Assembly: GCF_001022965.1 (NCBI RefSeq)
Contig: NZ_LECZ01000026.1
Location: forward strand, 620,001 to 684,000
Origin: Enterobacter genomosp. O
GTDB lineage: Bacteria > Pseudomonadota > Gammaproteobacteria > Enterobacterales > Enterobacteriaceae
Reading direction: 5' to 3'
DNA length: 64,000 nucleotides
The notes beneath the pieces were generated by a model. The model worked only from the letters and a program-made list of their open reading frames with translations. It did not search any database and was not told where the DNA came from. Positions within the stretch are counted from its first letter, which is position 1; every line of letters begins with the position of its first letter. Positions 1 through 9,864 of the stretch are shown one piece after another. The translations under genes were made by a program, and so were the position numbers.

Positions 1-615
1 CGTCGGCAGTTTATCGGTGGCATCCGGTGAACGAGAACGCAACGTCTGCGCCAGCTTTTTCAGCGGCTTCAGCTCGCGGCTTAACAGGACGATTAGCAAC
101 AGCAGCATCACGGGCAGCGCCACCAGCCACGGCGTGAGCTGCGAGCTGACCACGTCCAGCGCCATATCCTGCCGATACTCCCACTCCTGGCCGACCACCA
201 CGCGGTACTTCCCGTCAGGCGACGTCAGCCATAAGAAACGCCATTCGTCGTTGTCGTCCTGCAGCTGCCCATTATCGAACCCGTCGCGGCGATAGTGGTA
301 CGGAATATCGCGGCCGTTTTCACCGTCGTTGAGGATCATTTTGCCGTCGACGGTGTAGATGGCGAACGCCAGCGCGTCGTCGTCCAGGTGTCCGTGTTTG
401 GCTTTCTTGGGCACTTCGCGCATGCGTTCAGGCGCGCGAAGCTCGTCGAGATCCATCGTCAGCAGCCGTTTGGCAAACAGCATCTGCTGGGTATCAAAGA
501 GCTTGTCGAGCTTATGCGTCGTTTGCTGCCAGGCGACCAGGCTGGCGGCAAACCAGGCCGCAAGCGACAGCAGCAGGAAGAGAATCGTCAGGCGAAGTTT
601 CAGGCTCAGCTTCAT
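1..615 (-). CDS. qseC: Sensor histidine kinase QseC, N-terminal part (runs off the window)
   Basis: Membrane sensor kinase of the QseBC two-component system, which phosphorylates QseB and is linked in enterobacteria to adrenergic/AI-3 signals and to cross-talk with PmrAB. Only about the first 205 residues are present: MKLSLKLRL start, first membrane helix (about residues 9-29), a periplasmic sensor region, a second helix (about 163-182) and the beginning of HAMP. The dimerisation/H-box and ATPase domains lie before position 1. The ATG overlaps the qseB stop as ATGA, so the two are translationally coupled. The partial status is due to the window edge, not to a mutation. Confidence 0.95.
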   Translation of the reverse strand, partial: MKLSLKLRLTILFLLLSLAAWFAASLVAWQQTTHKLDKLFDTQQMLFAKRLLTMDLDELRAPERMREVPKKAKHGHLDDDALAFAIYTVDGKMILNDGENGRDIPYHYRRDGFDNGQLQDDNDEWRFLWLTSPDGKYRVVVGQEWEYRQDMALDVVSSQLTPWLVALPVMLLLLIVLLSRELKPLKKLAQTLRSRSPDATDKLPT

Positions 616-1271
616 GCGTCACCCAGGGTATAGCCGATGCCGTGCACGGTGCGGATAAACTCGCTGCCAAGCTTGCGGCGCAGATGATGGACGTGAACCT
701 CGATGGCGTTGCTGGAGACGTCATCGTCCCAGGTATAGAGTTTTTCCTCGATAAGCTTTCGCGGCAGCACCCGGCCCGCGTTACGCATTAACAGCTCAAG
801 CAGCGCGAACTCTTTGGGCTTTAGCGTCAGGGGAGCGCCGTCCAGCGTGGCGACGAGGCGGGTCGGATCGAGCGTAACCTTACCGTGGCGTAGCGCGCTG
901 CACGCCTGGCCGTGGCTGCGACGGACCAGCGCTTCGAGGCGAGCCCCCACTTCAATCAGCGCGAACGGCTTACAGAGATAATCATCCGCGCCCAGGCGCA
1001 GCCCTTCGACGCGCTGATTCAGCGCATCCCGCGCGGTCAGGATCAGTACCGGCTCGCTGCGCCCGCTTTCGCGCCACGCGCGCAGGATCTCAAGCCCGTC
1101 GACTTCCGGCAGCGTCAGATCCAGCACCACGGCATCATAGGGCGCGCTATACAGTGCGGCCTGACCGGTTTTTCCATCGGTAAACCAGTCCACGCTAAAG
1201 CCCATTTTGCCTAATCCCGTCTTAATACCGTCGCCGATTAAGGTGTCGTCTTCTACCAGTAAAATGCGCAT
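612..1271 (-). CDS. qseB: Response regulator QseB
   Basis: OmpR/PhoB-family response regulator, 219 residues as in E. coli. The receiver domain (about 1-115) has the acidic pocket in RILLVEDDT and phospho-acceptor Asp51 in [10 protein letters not shown]. The C-terminal winged helix (about 125-219) ends in the typical [11 protein letters not shown] and VHGIGYTL motifs. It is the first gene of the qseBC operon and divergent from ygiW. The shared intergenic region holds a direct repeat of the kind bound by PmrA/QseB, consistent with autoregulation. Confidence 0.97.
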   Translation of the reverse strand: MRILLVEDDTLIGDGIKTGLGKMGFSVDWFTDGKTGQAALYSAPYDAVVLDLTLPEVDGLEILRAWRESGRSEPVLILTARDALNQRVEGLRLGADDYLCKPFALIEVGARLEALVRRSHGQACSALRHGKVTLDPTRLVATLDGAPLTLKPKEFALLELLMRNAGRVLPRKLIEEKLYTWDDDVSSNAIEVHVHHLRRKLGSEFIRTVHGIGYTLGDA

Positions 1272-1343
1272 GTTCCCTCCGTGATGCCGCCAGTAAACCC
1301 TCTGTAAGCGCCTGCTGTACAGTAAAAATAAATAAATTTTTCC

Positions 1344-1360
1344 CTTAAGAAGTTGTTAAG
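1344..1360. promoter_or_regulatory. PmrA/QseB-type direct-repeat operator
   Basis: CTTAAG, five bases, then GTTAAG: two half-sites 11 bp apart, matching the known PmrA-type box (YTTAAK-N5-YTTAAK) to which QseB-class regulators also bind. It sits between the divergent qseB and ygiW starts, about 50 bp before the ygiW ATG and 75 bp before the qseB ATG. The match is seen in the sequence; binding is inferred. Confidence 0.65.
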
Positions 1361-1409
1361 GATTACCCTGTTAAATGGTTTGCGAAACCAGATTAAAGGG
1401 AGAGTTAAT

Positions 1410-1811
1410 ATGAAAAAATTCGCTGCTATTGCCGCCATCATGATGATGACCACTGCCCCCGTTTTTGCCGCGCAGGGCGGATTTAACGGCCCGTCTGCCG
1501 CGCCAACCCAGACCCAAACGCAGGCAGGCGGTTTTGTCGATAATGATGCGAACCTCACCACCGCGGTGAAGGTGAAAGAGATGAAGGACGATAGCTGGGT
1601 GAAGCTGCGCGGGAACATCACCCAGCGCCTGTCCGACGACCGCTACACCTTCCGCGATGAGACCGGCACGGTAAACGTCGAGATTGACCACAAGCGCTGG
1701 AACGGCGTGACCGTTACCCCGCAGGATAAAGTGGAAATCCAGGGCAAGGTCGATAAAGAGTGGAACGATTTTGAAATCGACGTGAAGCAGGTTATTAAGC
1801 TGAACAAATAA
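1410..1811 (+). CDS. ygiW: Periplasmic OB-fold (BOF) stress protein YgiW
   Basis: Small periplasmic BOF-family protein of 133 residues. The start is the ATG preceded by AAAGGGAGAG, giving a clear signal peptide (MKKFAAIAAIMMM...PVFA|AQG). The rest is an all-beta OB-fold sequence with the motif VKLRGNITQRLSDDRYTFRD. Homologues (YgiW, VisP in Salmonella) act in oxidative and cationic stress and are co-regulated with the neighbouring qseBC; the operator between them supports that here. A strong terminator follows. Confidence 0.93.
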   Translation: MKKFAAIAAIMMMTTAPVFAAQGGFNGPSAAPTQTQTQAGGFVDNDANLTTAVKVKEMKDDSWVKLRGNITQRLSDDRYTFRDETGTVNVEIDHKRWNGVTVTPQDKVEIQGKVDKEWNDFEIDVKQVIKLNK

Positions 1812-1816
1812 CCCGG

Positions 1817-1847
1817 AAAGGGCCGCATAAGCGGCCCTTTTTCTTTG
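1817..1847 (+). terminator. Rho-independent terminator after ygiW
   Basis: Perfect 10-bp stem AAAGGGCCGC / GCGGCCCTTT around ATAA, followed by TTCTTT. It separates ygiW from parC. Confidence 0.85.
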
Positions 1848-1850
1848 TGA

Positions 1851-1929
1851 CTCAACTCGCCAGATAGGGTAGTATCTGCGGCAATATTGCCTGAAACCCA
1901 TCGGTTTCTGAGTTGAGGAATCACACGTA
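1851..1929 (+). promoter_or_regulatory. parC leader with nested inverted repeats
   Basis: CTCAACTC (1851-1858) pairs perfectly with GAGTTGAG (1910-1917). Inside the loop, GAAACC-CATC-GGTTTC (1893-1908) forms a second hairpin. The right outer arm overlaps the GAGG ribosome-binding site that precedes the parC ATG at 1930. If transcribed, folding would cover the ribosome site. The pairing is seen; a regulatory role is inferred. Confidence 0.4.
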
Positions 1930-4188
1930 ATGAGCGATATGGCAGAGCGCCTCGCGCTACATGAATTCACGGAAAACGCCTACCTGAACTACTCCATGTA
2001 CGTCATCATGGACAGGGCGTTGCCGTTTATCGGGGATGGCCTGAAGCCCGTTCAGCGCCGCATCGTCTATGCGATGTCCGAGCTGGGGCTGAACGCCACC
2101 GCCAAGTTTAAGAAATCCGCACGTACCGTCGGTGACGTGCTGGGTAAATACCATCCGCACGGCGACAGCGCCTGTTATGAAGCGATGGTGCTGATGGCCC
2201 AGCCGTTCTCTTACCGCTATCCGCTGGTGGATGGGCAGGGGAACTGGGGGGCACCGGACGATCCGAAATCCTTCGCGGCGATGCGTTATACCGAATCCCG
2301 CCTGTCAAAATATGCCGAAGTGCTGCTGGGCGAGCTGGGACAGGGAACCGTTGACTGGGTACCTAACTTCGACGGTACGATGCAAGAGCCGAAGATGCTG
2401 CCTGCGCGTCTGCCGAACATCCTGCTGAACGGCACCACCGGTATCGCGGTCGGTATGGCGACGGACATTCCGCCGCACAACCTGCGTGAAGTGGCGAAAG
2501 CCGCCATCACCCTGATCGAACAGCCGAAAACCTCGCTGGACGAGCTGCTGGATATCGTGCAGGGGCCGGATTACCCGACCGAAGCCGAAATCATCACCTC
2601 GCGTGCGGAAATCCGCAAAATCTACCAAAACGGTCGCGGCTCCGTGCGCATGCGCGCGGTGTGGAATAAAGAAGACGGTGCCGTGGTGATCACCGCGCTG
2701 CCGCATCAGGTCTCCGGCGCGAAAGTGCTGGAGCAGATCGCCGCCCAGATGCGCAATAAAAAGCTGCCGATGGTGGACGACCTGCGCGACGAATCCGACC
2801 ACGAGAACCCGACCCGTCTGGTGATCGTGCCGCGCTCTAACCGCGTGGATATGGAGCAGGTGATGAACCATCTGTTCGCCACCACCGATCTGGAAAAAAG
2901 CTACCGCATTAACCTGAACATGATCGGCCTCGACGGTCGCCCGGCGGTGAAAAACCTGCTGGAGATCCTCAGCGAATGGCTGACGTTCCGCCGCGATACG
3001 GTACGCCGCCGTCTGAACCACCGTCTGGAGAAAGTGCTTAAGCGCCTGCATATCCTCGAAGGTTTGCTGGTGGCGTTCCTCAATATCGACGAAGTGATTG
3101 AGATCATCCGCACCGAGGACGAACCGAAGCCCGCGCTGATGTCTCGCTTTGGTATCAGCGAAACCCAGGCCGAAGCGATCCTCGAACTGAAGCTGCGCCA
3201 TCTCGCCAAACTGGAAGAGATGAAAATCCGCGGCGAGCAGAACGAGCTGGAAAAAGAGCGCGATCAGCTGCAGGCGATCCTCGCGTCCGAGCGCAAGATG
3301 AACACCCTGCTGAAGAAAGAGCTGCAGGCCGATGCTGACGCATTTGGCGATGACCGTCGCTCTCCGCTGCACGAGCGCGAAGAAGCGAAGGCGATGAACG
3401 AACACGACATGCAGCCGTCCGAGCCGGTGACCATTGTCCTGTCTCAGAGCGGCTGGGTGCGCAGCGCCAAGGGTCATGATATCGACGCGCCGGGGCTCAG
3501 CTACAAGGCGGGCGACAGCTTCAAAGCGGCGGTGAAGGGCAAGAGCAACCAGCCGGTGGCGTTTATCGACTCCACCGGTCGCAGCTACGCCATCGACCCG
3601 ATCACGCTGCCTTCCGCGCGCGGTCAGGGCGAGCCGCTCACCGGTAAGCTGACGCTGCCGCCGGGCGCGACGGTTGACCATATGCTGATGGAAGCCGATG
3701 ACCAGAAGCTGCTCCTGGCGTCTGATGCGGGGTACGGTTTTATCTGTACCTTCAACGATCTCGTCTCTCGTAACCGTGCCGGTAAGGCGCTGATCAGCCT
3801 GCCGGACAACGCTCACGTGATGGCGCCGCTGGTGATCGAGAACGAAAGCGACATGCTGCTGGCGATCACCACCGCCGGACGTATGCTGATGTTCCCGGTA
3901 AGCGATCTGCCGGAGCTGTCAAAAGGCAAGGGCAACAAGATCATCAACATCCCGTCGGCGGAAGCCGCGAAAGGCGAAGATGGCCTGGCGCACCTCTTCC
4001 TTCTGCCGCCGCAGAGCACGCTGACCATTCATGTCGGCAAGCGTAAAATCAAACTTCGCCCGGAAGAGTTGCAGAAGGTGGTGGGTGAGCGCGGTCGCCG
4101 TGGCTCGCTGATGCGCGGTCTGCAGCGTATTGACCGCGTGGAGATTGACTCTCCTGCACGCAGCACCGCGGGTGACAGCGAAGAGTAA
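1930..4188 (+). CDS. parC: DNA topoisomerase IV subunit A
   Basis: Subunit A of topoisomerase IV, which with ParE decatenates replicated chromosomes. It has 752 residues, the normal enterobacterial length. The breakage-reunion domain has catalytic Tyr120 (AAMRYTES); the C-terminal beta-pinwheel begins near residue 490. The quinolone-resistance-determining region reads [10 protein letters not shown], with Ser80 and Glu84 both wild type, so no target-site fluoroquinolone resistance is visible in ParC. It is transcribed alone after the ygiW terminator, with plsC downstream. Confidence 0.98.
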   Translation: MSDMAERLALHEFTENAYLNYSMYVIMDRALPFIGDGLKPVQRRIVYAMSELGLNATAKFKKSARTVGDVLGKYHPHGDSACYEAMVLMAQPFSYRYPLVDGQGNWGAPDDPKSFAAMRYTESRLSKYAEVLLGELGQGTVDWVPNFDGTMQEPKMLPARLPNILLNGTTGIAVGMATDIPPHNLREVAKAAITLIEQPKTSLDELLDIVQGPDYPTEAEIITSRAEIRKIYQNGRGSVRMRAVWNKEDGAVVITALPHQVSGAKVLEQIAAQMRNKKLPMVDDLRDESDHENPTRLVIVPRSNRVDMEQVMNHLFATTDLEKSYRINLNMIGLDGRPAVKNLLEILSEWLTFRRDTVRRRLNHRLEKVLKRLHILEGLLVAFLNIDEVIEIIRTEDEPKPALMSRFGISETQAEAILELKLRHLAKLEEMKIRGEQNELEKERDQLQAILASERKMNTLLKKELQADADAFGDDRRSPLHEREEAKAMNEHDMQPSEPVTIVLSQSGWVRSAKGHDIDAPGLSYKAGDSFKAAVKGKSNQPVAFIDSTGRSYAIDPITLPSARGQGEPLTGKLTLPPGATVDHMLMEADDQKLLLASDAGYGFICTFNDLVSRNRAGKALISLPDNAHVMAPLVIENESDMLLAITTAGRMLMFPVSDLPELSKGKGNKIINIPSAEAAKGEDGLAHLFLLPPQSTLTIHVGKRKIKLRPEELQKVVGERGRRGSLMRGLQRIDRVEIDSPARSTAGDSEE

Positions 4189-4198
4189 TGTCGTGATA

Positions 4199-4219
4199 CC
4201 CCCCTCCGTCCGGAGGGGG
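4199..4219 (+). terminator. GC-rich hairpin after parC
   Basis: CCCCCTCCG/CGGAGGGGG inverted repeat about 10 bp after the parC stop. There is no T-run after it, so it may be a weak terminator or a 3'-end stabiliser. A TATAAT box at 4316-4321 fits a separate plsC promoter. Confidence 0.45.
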
Positions 4220-4350
4220 AATTCAGTAAAATTTCCCGTAAAATCGTTGTTAATTCGTGCGTTGCGATTAACAATACGCGCTCGTAATAAAGTCCTTACC
4301 TGGCCACAGGTGAAGTATAATTGTCAGCTGTTGGGGCTTCAGAGGTCGCT

Positions 4351-5088
4351 ATGCTATACATTGTTCGTCTCATTCTTACCGTTATCTACTGCATTCTGGT
4401 CTGTATTTTCGGCTGCATCTATTGCCTGTTCAGCCCGCGTAATCCGAAGCATGTTGCCACCTTTGGCCATATGTTCGGTCGCCTGGCACCGCTGTTTGGT
4501 CTGAAGGTTGAAAAACGTCTGCCTGAAGGGGCTGAGAATTTCGGCAACGCCATCTATATCGCTAACCATCAGAACAACTACGATATGGTGACCGCCGCAA
4601 ACATCGTTTTACCACCGACCGTGACGGTGGGGAAAAAGAGCCTGCTGTGGATCCCGTTTTTCGGTCAGCTGTACTGGTTGACCGGTAACCTGCTGATCGA
4701 CCGCAATAATCGTGCGAAAGCGCACAGCACCATCGCCGAAGTGGTGAATCATTTTAAGAAGCGCAAAATCTCTATCTGGATGTTTCCGGAAGGGACGCGC
4801 AGCCGTGGGCGTGGCCTGCTGCCGTTTAAAACCGGTGCGTTCCATGCCGCAATTGCGGCGGGCGTTCCAATTATTCCCGTGTGCGTTTCCAATACATCGA
4901 ATAAGATTAATCTTAACCGCCTGAATAACGGGCTGGTGATTGTCGAAATGCTGCCACCCGTCGATACCAGCAAATACGGTAAAGACCAGGTGCGCGAGCT
5001 GGCAGCACACTGCCGTGAGCTGATGGCTCAGCATATTGCGCAGCTCGATAAAGAAGTCGCAGAGAGAGAAGCCGCCGGTAAGATTTAA
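4351..5088 (+). CDS. plsC: 1-acyl-sn-glycerol-3-phosphate acyltransferase
   Basis: Inner-membrane enzyme that acylates lysophosphatidic acid to phosphatidic acid in phospholipid synthesis. It has 245 residues from the ATG behind AGAGG, matching E. coli PlsC; an in-frame upstream TTG would add only 10 non-conserved residues. The N-terminal membrane helix spans about residues 3-27. The catalytic HX4D motif is NHQNNYD (His73, Asp78) and the substrate motif is FPEGTRSRGRG. ftsP follows after about 60 bp. Confidence 0.97.
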   Translation: MLYIVRLILTVIYCILVCIFGCIYCLFSPRNPKHVATFGHMFGRLAPLFGLKVEKRLPEGAENFGNAIYIANHQNNYDMVTAANIVLPPTVTVGKKSLLWIPFFGQLYWLTGNLLIDRNNRAKAHSTIAEVVNHFKKRKISIWMFPEGTRSRGRGLLPFKTGAFHAAIAAGVPIIPVCVSNTSNKINLNRLNNGLVIVEMLPPVDTSKYGKDQVRELAAHCRELMAQHIAQLDKEVAEREAAGKI

Positions 5089-5146
5089 TCCGGCGTTGAA
5101 GGGAAAACGAATTCCCGCGTTGTTAGTCGTTTCAGATGGAGCTTAT

Positions 5147-6559
5147 ATGTCACTCAGTCGGCGTCAGTTTATTCAGGCTTCGGGGATCGCCCTTTGTGCG
5201 GGTGCGATGCCGCTGACAGCCAGCGCCGCCGGGCAGCAGCAGCCGCTGCCCATTCCGCCGTTGATTGAATCCCGTCGTGGGCAGCCGCTATTCCTGACCC
5301 TGCAGCGTAGCCACTGGTCTTTTACCCAGGGCACGCGTGCGTCTATCTGGGGCATTAACGGGCGCTACCTTGGGCCGACCATCCGCGTGTGGAATGGCGA
5401 TGACGTTAAGCTCATCTACAGTAACCGTACCGCTGAAAATGTCGCCATGACCGTCAGCGGCTTACAGGTTCCTGGCCCGTTGATGGGCGGTGCCCCGCGC
5501 ATGATGTCACCTAATGCTGACTGGGCGCCCGTGCTGCCAATCCGCCAGAGTGCGGCCACGCTGTGGTATCACGCTAACACCCCTAACCGCACCGCTCAGC
5601 AGGTCTATAACGGCCTTGCCGGAATGTGGCTTATTGAGGATGAGGTCAGTAAAGCTCTGCCGATCCCGAACCACTACGGCGTGGACGACTTCCCGATTAT
5701 TATCCAGGACAAACGGCTGGATAATTTTGGTACGCCGGAATACAGCGAGCCGGGCAGCGGTGGCTTTGTTGGCGATACGCTGCTGGTCAACGGTGCACAA
5801 AGCCCCTACGTTGAGGTCTCGCGTGGTTGGGTGCGCCTGCGCTTGCTTAACGCCTCTAACTCGCGCCGCTATCAGCTCCAGATGAGCGATGGCCGCCCGC
5901 TGCACGTGATCTCCGGCGACCAGGGCTTTTTACCGGCGCCGGTGTCCGTCAAACAGCTGGCGCTCTCGCCGGGCGAACGTCGTGAAATTCTCATTGATAT
6001 GACCAACGGGGATGAAGTGTCTTTGACCTGCGGCGAGGCGGCCAGCATTGTGGATCGCATCCGCGGGTTCTTTGAACCGTCGAGCATTCTTGTTTCCACG
6101 CTGGTGCTGACCCTGCGCCCGACCGGTCTGCTGCCGCTGGTAACCGATAGCCTGCCCATGCGCCTGCTGCCGCAGGAGATCATGAGCGGCTCGCCGGTGC
6201 GCAGCCGTGATATCAGCCTGGGCGACGATCCGGGCATCAACGGCGCGCTGTGGGACGTTAACCGTATCGATATTACCGCGCAGCAGGGGACCTGGGAGCG
6301 CTGGACGGTTCGCTCGGATATGCCGCAGTCGTTCCATATTGAAGGGGTGTCATTCCTGATCCGCAACGTCAATGGCGCAATGCCGTTCCCGGAAGATCGC
6401 GGCTGGAAGGATACCGTCTGGGTGGATGGCCAGGTCGAACTGCTCGTCTACTATGGTCAGCCTTCGTGGCCGCACTTCCCGTTCCTGTTCCACAGCCAGA
6501 CGCTGGAGATGATGGACAGGGGCTCCGTGGGGCAGATGCTGGTGAATCCAGCGCCGTAA
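5147..6559 (+). CDS. ftsP: Cell division protein FtsP (SufI), Tat-exported cupredoxin
   Basis: Periplasmic divisome-stabilising protein of the multicopper-oxidase fold, important for division under stress. The start at MSLSRRQFIQ gives 470 residues, as in E. coli, and a textbook twin-arginine signal peptide (SRRQFI, hydrophobic stretch, cleavage near ASA|AG). Three cupredoxin-like domains follow. As known for SufI, the copper ligands of true multicopper oxidases appear largely missing. An earlier in-frame start overlapping plsC would bury the signal peptide and was not chosen. Confidence 0.95.
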   Translation: MSLSRRQFIQASGIALCAGAMPLTASAAGQQQPLPIPPLIESRRGQPLFLTLQRSHWSFTQGTRASIWGINGRYLGPTIRVWNGDDVKLIYSNRTAENVAMTVSGLQVPGPLMGGAPRMMSPNADWAPVLPIRQSAATLWYHANTPNRTAQQVYNGLAGMWLIEDEVSKALPIPNHYGVDDFPIIIQDKRLDNFGTPEYSEPGSGGFVGDTLLVNGAQSPYVEVSRGWVRLRLLNASNSRRYQLQMSDGRPLHVISGDQGFLPAPVSVKQLALSPGERREILIDMTNGDEVSLTCGEAASIVDRIRGFFEPSSILVSTLVLTLRPTGLLPLVTDSLPMRLLPQEIMSGSPVRSRDISLGDDPGINGALWDVNRIDITAQQGTWERWTVRSDMPQSFHIEGVSFLIRNVNGAMPFPEDRGWKDTVWVDGQVELLVYYGQPSWPHFPFLFHSQTLEMMDRGSVGQMLVNPAP

Positions 6560-6568
6560 AGTTTTTTT

Positions 6569-6605
6569 CTCCCTCTCCCTGTGGGAGAGGGTTGGGGTGA
6601 GGGGA
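6569..6605. repeat. Interspersed palindromic repeat (CCCTCTCCC family)
   Basis: CCCTCTCCC-TGT-GGGAGAGGG stem followed by TTGGGGTGAGGG. The same unit occurs as a facing pair at 19387-19477. It lies between ftsP and ygiQ, just after a T-run, and may also end transcription or stabilise the ftsP mRNA. It resembles intergenic repeat families common in Enterobacter and Klebsiella. Confidence 0.75.
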
Positions 6606-6692
6606 CAACACCCCGCATAATACCCCTTCATTTCCCGCAATGATCCAGCGTATAATCCCCGCCCTTTTGTCTATTTTTTCTTCGGAAGCATT

Positions 6693-8864
6693 ATGAGCGC
6701 AATTTCCCTGATCCAGCCGGATCGTGACCTCTTCTCCTGGCCCCAGTACTGGGCGGCCTGCTTTGGACCGGCACCGTTCCTGCCGATGTCCCGGGAAGAG
6801 ATGGACCAACTGGGCTGGGACAGCTGCGACATCATTCTGGTCACGGGCGATGCCTACGTTGACCATCCGAGCTTCGGGATGGCCATCTGTGGCCGTATGC
6901 TTGAAGCGCAGGGCTTCCGCGTGGGGATCATCTCCCAGCCTGACTGGAACAGCAAAGACGACTTTATGCGTCTGGGTAAACCGAACCTGTTCTTCGGTGT
7001 CACCGCAGGCAACATGGACTCGATGATCAACCGCTACACCGCCGACCGTAAGCTGCGCCATGACGATGCCTACACGCCGGATAACGTGGCGGGTAAACGC
7101 CCCGACCGCGCCACCCTGGTGTATACCCAGCGCTGTAAAGAAGCCTGGAAAGACGTGCCGGTGATCCTGGGCGGCATCGAGGCGAGCCTGCGCCGCACCG
7201 CGCACTACGACTACTGGTCAGATACCGTTCGCCGCTCGGTGCTGGTGGATTCCAAAGCCGACATGCTGATTTACGGTAACGGCGAGCGTCCGCTGGTGGA
7301 AGTGGCGCACCGTCTGTCTCAGGGTGAACCGGTGAGCAGCATCCGCGACGTGCGCAATACCGCCATCATGGTGAAAGAGGCGCTGCCGGGCTGGAGCGGG
7401 GTGGATTCCCGCATCATCGATATGCCGGGCAAAATCGACCCGATCCCGCACCCGTACGGCGAAGATCTGCCGTGTGCCGATAACAAGCCGGTTGAACCGA
7501 AAAAAGCGGAAGCGAAGGCTATCGTTGTGCAGCCGCCGCGCCCGAAGCCGTGGGAAAAGACCTACGTGCTGCTGCCGTCCTACGAGAAGGTGAAAGTCGA
7601 CAAGGTGCTCTACGCGCATGCGTCCCGTATTCTGCACCATGAAACCAACCCGGGCTGTGCCCGCGCGTTGATGCAGAAGCACGGCGAGCGCTTTATCTGG
7701 ATCAACCCGCCGGCGATCCCGCTTTCCACCGAAGAGATGGACAGCGTCTTTGCGCTGCCGTACAAGCGCGTGCCGCACCCGGCGTACGGTAACGCCCGTA
7801 TCCCGGCGTATGAGATGATCCGCTTCTCGATCAACATCATGCGCGGCTGCTTCGGCGGGTGCTCTTTCTGCTCCATTACCGAGCACGAAGGACGCATTAT
7901 CCAGAGCCGCTCTGAAGATTCGATCATCAACGAGATCGAAGCGATTCGCGACTCGGTGCCGGGCTTTACCGGCGTGATTTCCGACCTCGGCGGTCCAACC
8001 GCGAACATGTACATGCTGCGCTGTAAGTCGCCGCGCGCGGAGCAAACCTGCCGTCGCCTCTCCTGCGTCTATCCGAGCATTTGCGAGCATATGGACACAA
8101 ACCACGAGCCGACGATCAACCTCTACCGCCGCGCGCGTGACCTGAAGGGCATCAAGAAGATCCTGATCGCCTCCGGGGTACGTTACGACATCGCCGTGGA
8201 AGATCCGCGCTATATCAAAGAGCTGGCGACGCACCACGTTGGCGGCTATCTGAAGATTGCGCCGGAGCACACCGAAGAAGGCCCGCTGTCGAAGATGATG
8301 AAGCCGGGCATGGGCAGCTATGACCGCTTTAAAGAGCTGTTCGATACCTACTCGAAGCAGGCGGGCAAAGAGCAGTATCTGATCCCGTACTTCATCTCCG
8401 CGCACCCGGGCACGCGCGACGAGGACATGGTGAACCTGGCGCTGTGGCTGAAGCAGCGTCGCTTCCGTCTGGATCAGGTACAGAACTTCTATCCGTCACC
8501 GCTCGCCAACTCGACGACCATGTATTACACCGGCAAGAACCCGCTGAGCAAGATTGGCTATAAGAGTGAAGAGGTGGTGGTACCGAAAGGGGATAAACAG
8601 CGCCGTCTGCACAAGGCGCTGCTGCGTTATCACGATCCGAAAAACTGGCCGCTGATCCGTCAGGCGCTGGAAGAGATGGGTAAAAAACACCTGATCGGCT
8701 CGCGCCGCGACTGCCTGGTTCCAGCCCCGACGCTGGATGAGATGCGCGAAGCGCGTCGCCAGAATCGCAATACGCGCCCGGCGCTGACCAAGCACACACC
8801 AATTGTGCATCAGCGTTCGAACGGTAATTCCAGTGTGAAGAAACCTGTGAAGCGCAAAGCGTAA
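6693..8864 (+). CDS. ygiQ: YgiQ family radical SAM protein
   Basis: Large radical-SAM protein of 723 residues (E. coli about 739; the difference is a shorter basic C-terminal tail). The N-terminal UPF0313 region contains [19 protein letters not shown]. The 4Fe-4S binding motif is CFGGCSFC (CxxxCxxC) near residue 387-394. The product of the reaction is not established for this family. Transcribed alone with a strong terminator immediately after the stop. Confidence 0.95.
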   Translation: MSAISLIQPDRDLFSWPQYWAACFGPAPFLPMSREEMDQLGWDSCDIILVTGDAYVDHPSFGMAICGRMLEAQGFRVGIISQPDWNSKDDFMRLGKPNLFFGVTAGNMDSMINRYTADRKLRHDDAYTPDNVAGKRPDRATLVYTQRCKEAWKDVPVILGGIEASLRRTAHYDYWSDTVRRSVLVDSKADMLIYGNGERPLVEVAHRLSQGEPVSSIRDVRNTAIMVKEALPGWSGVDSRIIDMPGKIDPIPHPYGEDLPCADNKPVEPKKAEAKAIVVQPPRPKPWEKTYVLLPSYEKVKVDKVLYAHASRILHHETNPGCARALMQKHGERFIWINPPAIPLSTEEMDSVFALPYKRVPHPAYGNARIPAYEMIRFSINIMRGCFGGCSFCSITEHEGRIIQSRSEDSIINEIEAIRDSVPGFTGVISDLGGPTANMYMLRCKSPRAEQTCRRLSCVYPSICEHMDTNHEPTINLYRRARDLKGIKKILIASGVRYDIAVEDPRYIKELATHHVGGYLKIAPEHTEEGPLSKMMKPGMGSYDRFKELFDTYSKQAGKEQYLIPYFISAHPGTRDEDMVNLALWLKQRRFRLDQVQNFYPSPLANSTTMYYTGKNPLSKIGYKSEEVVVPKGDKQRRLHKALLRYHDPKNWPLIRQALEEMGKKHLIGSRRDCLVPAPTLDEMREARRQNRNTRPALTKHTPIVHQRSNGNSSVKKPVKRKA

Positions 8865-8867
8865 AAG

Positions 8868-8893
8868 AAAACCCCGGCAAGCCGGGGTTTTTT
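8868..8893 (+). terminator. Rho-independent terminator after ygiQ
   Basis: AACCCCGGC-AA-GCCGGGGTT stem followed by a T-run, directly after the ygiQ stop. Confidence 0.9.
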
Positions 8894-8930
8894 GTAGGCC
8901 GGGTAAGGCGCAGCCGCCACCCGGCTTTTT
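8894..8930. repeat. REP-type palindrome
   Basis: GTAGGCCGGGTAAGGCGCAG...CCACCCGGC followed by TTTTT. It belongs to the same family as the copies at 12131, 15593 and 29272. It sits in the convergent gap between ygiQ and dkgA and may serve as a second terminator. Confidence 0.85.
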
Positions 8931-8931
8931 A

Positions 8932-9759
8932 TTACCCGCCAAACTGATCCGGATCCGGCCCTAAACGCTTGCTCTTATCCAGCTTCGCAATTTCACCCAG
9001 CTCATCTTTGTCCAGGCGGAAATCCCAGACGTCGAAGTTCTCGGCGATGCGCGACGGCGTGACCGATTTCGGGATCACCACCAGGCCGTTGTCCAGGTGC
9101 CAGCGAATGACAATTTGCGCTGGCGTCTTGCCGTATTTATCCGCCAGGTCGCGGATAATCTTCTGATCGAACACCCCTTCGCCGCCCTGGGCCAGCGGGC
9201 TCCAGGATTCGGTCTGGATCTTATGCGTGGCATTCCAGGCGTGGAGCTGGCGCTGCTGCATCAGCGGGTGCAGTTCAATCTGGTTAATCACAGGCGCGAC
9301 GCCCGTCTCGTCAATCAGGCGCTGCAGGTGATGAACCTGGAAGTTGCAGACGCCGATACTTTTCACCAGGCCTTCTTTCTGCAGGTCAATCATCCCTTTC
9401 CAGGCATCAACGTAGTGGTCGATGGCGGGAACCGGCCAGTGCATCAGATACAGGTCAACGAAATCGAGCTGGAGTTTCTCCAGGCTTTCCTGCAGAGCTT
9501 CGCGGGGGCGTTTTTGATCGTCGTTCCAGAGCTTTGTGGTGATGAATAGCTCATCGCGGGAAACGCCGGCGCTGGCCAGGGCATTGCCTACGCCGTCCTC
9601 GTTTTTGTACGCGGCGGCGGTATCAATTGACCGATAGCCGACTTCCAGTGCTTTATGAATGGCGGAGACGACCTCGTCGTTACCGGCTTTCCATACACCT
9701 AGCCCCAGCTGGGGCATCACGTTGCCGTCCTGCAGCTTGATTACGGTTTGGTTTGCCAT
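8932..9759 (-). CDS. dkgA: 2,5-didehydrogluconate reductase DkgA (aldo/keto reductase)
   Basis: NADPH-dependent aldo/keto reductase, 275 residues as in E. coli DkgA (YqhE), reducing 2,5-diketo-gluconate, methylglyoxal and other carbonyls. The start MANQTVIKLQ is chosen because AAGGAGG lies just upstream; a longer in-frame ORF has no such signal. AKR hallmarks: DTAAAYKNE with the catalytic Tyr, TKLWNDD with the Lys, LYLMHWP with the His, and IPKSVTPSRIAEN for NADPH. It is downstream of yqhD and probably its operon partner. Confidence 0.95.
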   Translation of the reverse strand: MANQTVIKLQDGNVMPQLGLGVWKAGNDEVVSAIHKALEVGYRSIDTAAAYKNEDGVGNALASAGVSRDELFITTKLWNDDQKRPREALQESLEKLQLDFVDLYLMHWPVPAIDHYVDAWKGMIDLQKEGLVKSIGVCNFQVHHLQRLIDETGVAPVINQIELHPLMQQRQLHAWNATHKIQTESWSPLAQGGEGVFDQKIIRDLADKYGKTPAQIVIRWHLDNGLVVIPKSVTPSRIAENFDVWDFRLDKDELGEIAKLDKSKRLGPDPDQFGG

Positions 9760-9864
9760 TTTTCCTCCTTCAGGTACGCATCGCCGGAGGGGGACTCCGG
9801 CGATGGGGTGTGCATTAAGTCTGGACGAAATGTCAAAAAACGAAAGTCGGAAGGACAAAAACGC

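Noticed and set aside
2305..3816. 503-residue minus-strand reading frame opposite parC
   Set aside because: It is the antisense shadow of the GC-rich parC codons, His/Arg/Gln-rich with no domain and no ribosome site. The same applies to the long frames opposite yqhD (9748-11217), ygiQ (7218-8405) and gss (29529-30980).
1930..4188. Quinolone-resistance substitutions in ParC
   Set aside because: Residues 80 and 84 are Ser and Glu, the wild-type state.
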